Assembly (NCBI RefSeq): GCF_003073045.1
Contig: NC_037598.1
Span: forward strand, 13,182,486-13,246,485
DNA from: Pomacea canaliculata
Lineage: Eukaryota; Mollusca; Gastropoda; Architaenioglossa; Ampullariidae
DNA length: 64,000 nucleotides
Direction: 5' to 3'
Shown: in pieces, positions 61,101-64,000 of the stretch
Position numbering within the stretch: the first letter of the stretch is position 1
Layout of the letters: the number at the start of each line of letters is the position of its first letter
Position numbers and translations under genes: made by a program
Notes under the pieces: model-generated
What the model was told of the DNA's origin: nothing
What the model saw: only the letters and a program-made list of their open reading frames with translations
Databases searched by the model: none

Positions 61101-61264
61101 GTTAAAATCATAACAACTGGTGTGGATGCAGTTCGGGGGTGATTTATAGAGGTCGAAATTTGTGTCATTGTTTCCATTTATTGCCGCAGAGCAGTCTCCC
61201 GAAGTGAGTGTGCCATCACCATACTGGCTGCTCATGCTGCAGCTTTTCTTGACAGCAACATTTT
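46221..61264 (-). CDS. Gene B: lectin-like/EGF receptor tyrosine phosphatase (first exon not in window)
   Basis: 29 exons: 61031-61264, 59026-59229, 58600-58734, eight EGF exons (57794-57922, 56813-56941, 56033-56164, 55246-55374, 54958-55086, 54676-54804, 54386-54517, 54086-54217), 53522-53636, 52787-52896, 51932-52458, 51648-51735, 51370-51446, 51172-51208, 50764-50861, 50297-50425, 49857-49996, 49345-49480, 49053-49193, 48772-48871, 48396-48469, 47964-48104, 47488-47616, 47067-47215, 46529-46664, 46221-46292. They join in one open frame of about 1,336 codons after the expected signal exon. Product: single-pass receptor protein tyrosine phosphatase. One donor is GC (GCGAGT at 49,047-49,052) where gene A has GT. 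The first exon should lie beyond 61,264 and I do not find it before 64,000. Confidence 0.9.
49053..51735 (-). CDS. Gene B phosphatase domain D1 (predicted active)
   Basis: Motifs in order: SKKNRFKAL (51648-51735; KNR-F in place of KNRY), YDHSRVVL and INASYI (51370-51446), REKAYIATQG (51172-51208), STVDDFWWMVWQ (50764-50861), CEEYWPTVG (50297-50425), YLVWPDHGVPS (49857-49996), HCSAGVGRTG across the 49,857/49,480 junction, and the Q-loop QTEAQY across 49,345/49,193. All catalytic elements of a classical tyrosine phosphatase are present: Cys and Arg of the P-loop, Asp of WPD and the Q-loop Gln. It would act on phosphotyrosine at the inner face of the membrane. Confidence 0.9.
51932..52896 (-). 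CDS. Gene B juxtamembrane region with tyrosine-rich exon
   Basis: 52787-52896 encodes a basic start (RRRQDKRNQYIQQE). 51932-52458 encodes 175 residues of low complexity with many Lys, Asp, Glu, Ser and Pro, and tyrosines in possible SH2 contexts: IYNNE, LYENI, VYEEEEDIYNTEDIYGCY. No known domain. The exon is absent from gene A. It begins in phase 1 and ends in phase 0. It may serve as an adaptor-docking segment next to D1; that role is inferred from composition. Confidence 0.75.
53522..53636 (-). CDS. Gene B membrane segment exon
   Basis: Encodes a short stalk (MQLKGDEPNSAP) and one hydrophobic segment (core AIIGPVVAVILVVGVVVGIV) ending IFR, followed by the basic RRRQDK of the next exon, which gives inside orientation to the C-terminal part. 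Confidence 0.85.
54086..57922 (-). repeat. Gene B EGF exon array (eight repeats)
   Basis: Exons of 129 or 132 nt, all phase 1-1. The four nearest the low-coordinate end of the group start about 282-300 bp apart with near-identical intron sequence (54086, 54386, 54676, 54958; also 55246), and the two at 56813 and 57794 are a second duplicated pair with conserved flanks. Modules have the laminin/MEGF10 spacing. Three have the shortened NDCVTCGEGC variant. Many carry N-glycosylation sequons. Confidence 0.88.
56413..56441. repeat. (TTG)n microsatellite
   Basis: TTG/GTT repeats in an intron of gene B; the poly-Thr frame on the minus strand is an artefact of the repeat. Confidence 0.9.
58600..61264 (-). 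CDS. Gene B fucolectin-like domain and Cys-rich module
   Basis: 61031-61264 (CSAAINGNNDTNFDL, NCIHTSCYDFNPFWSVDLG, ending IYARKD), 59026-59229 (RMLRVHVWLDKQNIFSYQ, ending CEVQVWG) and 58600-58734 (GWWGGDCQNPC). It has the same exon borders as A, C and D. A hAT element (59,800-60,167) sits in the intron between the two lectin-like exons. Confidence 0.75.
59800..60167. mobile_element. hAT-like element (368 bp)
   Basis: Begins CAGTGTTGTCCATAGG and ends CCATGGACAACCCTG, imperfect inverted repeats, with exact 8-bp flanks GCTAATAA (59,792-59,799 and 60,168-60,175). The left-end sequence recurs inside at about 60,030, followed again by the CCATGGGAATCCCATGGGA-type repeats, so two copies or a duplicated end are merged. 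No intact transposase. Confidence 0.85.
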
Positions 61265-62219
61265 CTGGAACATAAGTTGAAGCTTTTTTGAAGGTTTGTC
61301 AGAAACCTTATAAAACATGTTTCATTAAAAACTAACATTTAAAATAAGGAAAAGAAGTTATGAAGCAGTCAATAATCATAATTCTCCCCATTTTTAAGGT
61401 CATCTGTGACACTTATAATTGAAAAGAGAATCCAGAAATTGTGTTCTAGTAGGAAAAAAAATATTGTGATTGTTAGCAATATGTTAGAAGCTGTGGAAGT
61501 ATCTGTGTACAACCTAGATATTCATGTACTATCCTGTTAAGATCCCTAGTGTGTGAGTGTTACTCTCTGTAGGACATGTTTTCATCCTGAGTTATTTCCT
61601 AAGTCAGAACAGTTCTACGACCAGACTGTCTTAAGTCAATGTCATTGGTGTATTATACAACAGAACTCAACGAGCGCAGTACTACCGAGAACACAACCTG
61701 AGACTTTCTTTCAAATAGCAATGGGAGTGAATTATCGCTGGTCTTACATCTATCTGTATTAACTTCATAATTATGTGCTTATGTTAATGAAATATTATCT
61801 ACACAGACTAGAGGGCTTGGTTTATCTGCACATCAAGTTACTTAAATGAAATAAAGGTACACAATTTACAGACAATCCAGAAAAAAATAATTTTTGAAAT
61901 TTAAATTGTGTTGAACGTATTTACACGCAAATGAACATTTTATTGTATTCTTTACTGCATCGTGGATACGAACCTATTTTTTTTTCAACGAGCTATGTTT
62001 GTCTTCCAGGTGTCATAAGCCCATTCCTGTGTATCCGTGTATAGGGCTGATCCTGTTTACACTGGAGCTTTACTTTCACACATTCCACCAGCTCTTACCA
62101 TGAAATTAAAACTCGGTCATATCCCAATATGTTTGAAGCATGACTTACACGTAAGAATGAATAAACGTTCGTCTCATATGTGAACACAGACAGTAGGAGA
62201 AACAATGTTTACTCTACGG
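61265..62219. other. Upstream region/first intron of gene B, no recognised feature
   Basis: Searched for a signal-peptide exon on the minus strand (hydrophobic leader followed by a GTGAGT or GTAAGT donor) and found none. In genes A, C, D and E that exon lies 0.6-1.6 kb upstream of the first lectin-like exon; here a 1.75-kb element lies in the path, which may have pushed it out of the window. Confidence 0.5.
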
Positions 62220-63969
62220 CAGGGGTGTCAAACACCCGGCCCGCGGGCCACATCCGGCCCGCCAGGAAATTTTCCCTGGCCCGCGAATGAATTTTAGTAA
62301 ATCATTGTTAATGGCCCGGCGACAAGTAGAAGGCAAACAACAGAAAAGTTCCGTCGAGGACAGCAAGAGATGGGATGAGTTTAGTGAAGTTTATATAGAT
62401 CACCAACAGTGCACTGGTCAAGTTACCACCGCTCCTGTTAATGACCAGAATGGATGGTGAAGGCGGGGCCCATAAATCTGACCTGTGACACGGGACACCC
62501 TGCTCTGAACACAGGCCGCGGGTCGAAGATTTTTAGTACCTGTTAACTTCCCTGAATCGGTCCGAGATCAAAGGGTTGCTAGGGTCAACCCACGTGTATG
62601 ATGAGGCAGCTCAGCCTCAGACTAGTAGAAACTCATCACTTTCTGACTCTTAAGTTGTGAGAAGCAAACTTGTGTAGATCAAGTTGGTGGGAGTATAGCT
62701 TCTCCAAGGACTTATATATATATACCATCTGGAATTATGTGTGCGAACTGTGCATGATACGTGTGAACTGTGAATTATACAAGTGGACTGTGGATGATAA
62801 GTGCCAACTGTGGAATACTGACTGTCAAGAGTTAATGACTGCCGGCAAAGAGATAAGTATCCGAGTATAAACAGCAAGCCATGGTGTAGAAATAATTGCT
62901 GCTTGTGTATTGATAATTTGTGTCTTTTTTGCCTAATTATTTTTTTTTTACATACATTTACTGATGCAATAACATCACATGTCATAGCAAATAGTACTGA
63001 GCAGAGCAGAGCACGCGATTGTTTATTAGAATTAATTGAAAGCTGTGTGTAGTGTGTGAACTTAACGCTAGTCGTAGATATTGGTGCGCCATCTGTCGGG
63101 GAACAAAGGCAGATGATCAGAGCTAAGCACGTGTTGTGACTTTTCTAAAGACTTTTACTTACTGTTAATTTACTTAATAAAGATCGAGAACATTACACTG
63201 TGTAGTGAAGGGATTTTTGTAATTTCAATACCAATCAAATTTTAAATTAAAGCTAGCCGTTAAAATGGCCAAGAGAAAAGTTGATTTTGAAAACAGTCTT
63301 TCAAAGCCAATGGGAGGCTGACTACATGTTTACTGATATCAGCGGTAAACCAGTATGTCTACTTTGTGGAGATACAATAGCTGTGACCAAAGAATGCAAT
63401 CTGAGACGGCATTACGAGACTAAACATCAGGACAAGTTGTAAAGCCTGAATGCAGAACAGAAGCTAAAGAAAGTGTAATGAGTGACTGAAGGCACAGTAC
63501 GACTGTGTGGGGGCTGCATAGTTCACTCATTCCCTCCCACAAACGATGCCCCAGCTTCGTCTACATGCGGCTCGAATCTTGAGCATGTTTGGCAGCACAT
63601 ATTTGTGTGAGCAACTTTTCTCTGTGATGAAGATCAACAAAACATCACACAGGAGTCGTCTTACTGAAGTACACTTTCAGTCCATCTTCAGAATCTCCAC
63701 AACACAGAAACTTACTCCAAACATAAACAAACTTGTTGTCAAGAAAAGATGTCAAACGTCCACTTCTGACAAAATAAATTAAAAAGAAAAACTGCTAAGC
63801 CTTGGTTTGTATGATTTTGTTTACACAAAATTAATAACAAAAAGTTCTTTTTTTTTTTTTTTTTAGTGTTCAATAAGAAAGTTATCGAACTTAAATAATA
63901 ACCTTCGGCCCGCCACCTTGTGTGTGATGAGAGATTTGGCCCGCTGGGTAATTGAGTTTGACACCCCTG
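62220..63969 (+). mobile_element. Internally deleted hAT transposon of the ZBED/GTF2IRD2-like group (1,750 bp)
   Basis: Ends CAGGGGTGTCAAACACC and TTTGACACCCCTG; exact 8-bp target duplication CTCTACGG (62,212-62,219 and 63,970-63,977). Plus strand near 63,264-63,440 encodes a BED-type zinc finger (GKPVCLLCGDTIAVTKECN, then LRRHYETKHQDKL), shifted in frame from its start MAKRKVDFE. 63,546-63,779 encodes the hAT C-terminal dimerisation region (LFSVMKINKTSHRSRL). The catalytic middle is missing, so it cannot move itself. Confidence 0.88.
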
Positions 63970-64000
63970 CTCTACGGGGTGTTGAGTGATGTCTGTAATT

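Overview
The window looks like nuclear DNA of an invertebrate animal, most likely a mollusc (perhaps a gastropod). It is AT-rich, has many short spliced exons with GT-AG (one GC-AG) introns, carries microsatellites and decayed hAT, PIF/Harbinger and LINE elements, and encodes a lectin-like/EGF/tyrosine-phosphatase receptor architecture typical of molluscan gene models. The organism call is inference; no marker gene is present. Every supported host gene is on the minus strand, so genes are read from high to low coordinates.

The window is one tandem array of five related receptor genes, named here in transcription order. Gene B (about 46,221-61,264, first exon outside the window) is an intact receptor tyrosine phosphatase: fucolectin-like domain, Cys-rich module, eight EGF-like repeats, one membrane segment, a long tyrosine-containing juxtamembrane exon, an active-looking phosphatase domain D1 and an atypical D2. 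Gene A (24,985-41,736) is its paralogue with six EGF repeats. Its D1 is damaged: three exons are missing, one splice donor is changed and a 176-bp hAT element sits inside a coding exon. Gene C (13,390-22,223) has the same ectodomain plan with four EGF repeats and a divergent fifth, but after the membrane it carries only about 65 residues ending in an ITAM-like pair of YxxL motifs. It is intact, 536 codons over 12 exons. Gene D (4,209-11,380) is a close copy of C with two single-base deletions in coding exons. Gene E (187-1,128, partial) shows the first two exons of a further copy.

The array therefore pairs one ectodomain design with two opposite kinds of cytoplasmic output: an ITAM-like tail (expected to be phosphorylated and activating) and a tandem phosphatase (expected to dephosphorylate and inhibit). 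This resembles a paired-receptor locus, possibly for glycan or apoptotic-cell/microbe recognition and phagocytosis as in Draper/CED-1/MEGF10. That role is inferred from architecture.

All ectodomain exons begin and end in phase 1, so EGF exons can be gained or lost without breaking the frame; closely spaced EGF exons (about 250-290 bp apart) show that this has happened. Spacers between C, D and E are duplicated. Decayed first exons lie just downstream of both A and B, evidence of lost family members. Mobile elements: five hAT-type elements with 8-bp target duplications (19,277; 29,676; 43,318; 59,800; 62,220), a PIF/Harbinger element with a LINE inside it (33,870-36,943), and a LINE remnant near 18 kb. 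No tRNA, rRNA or CRISPR array was seen.
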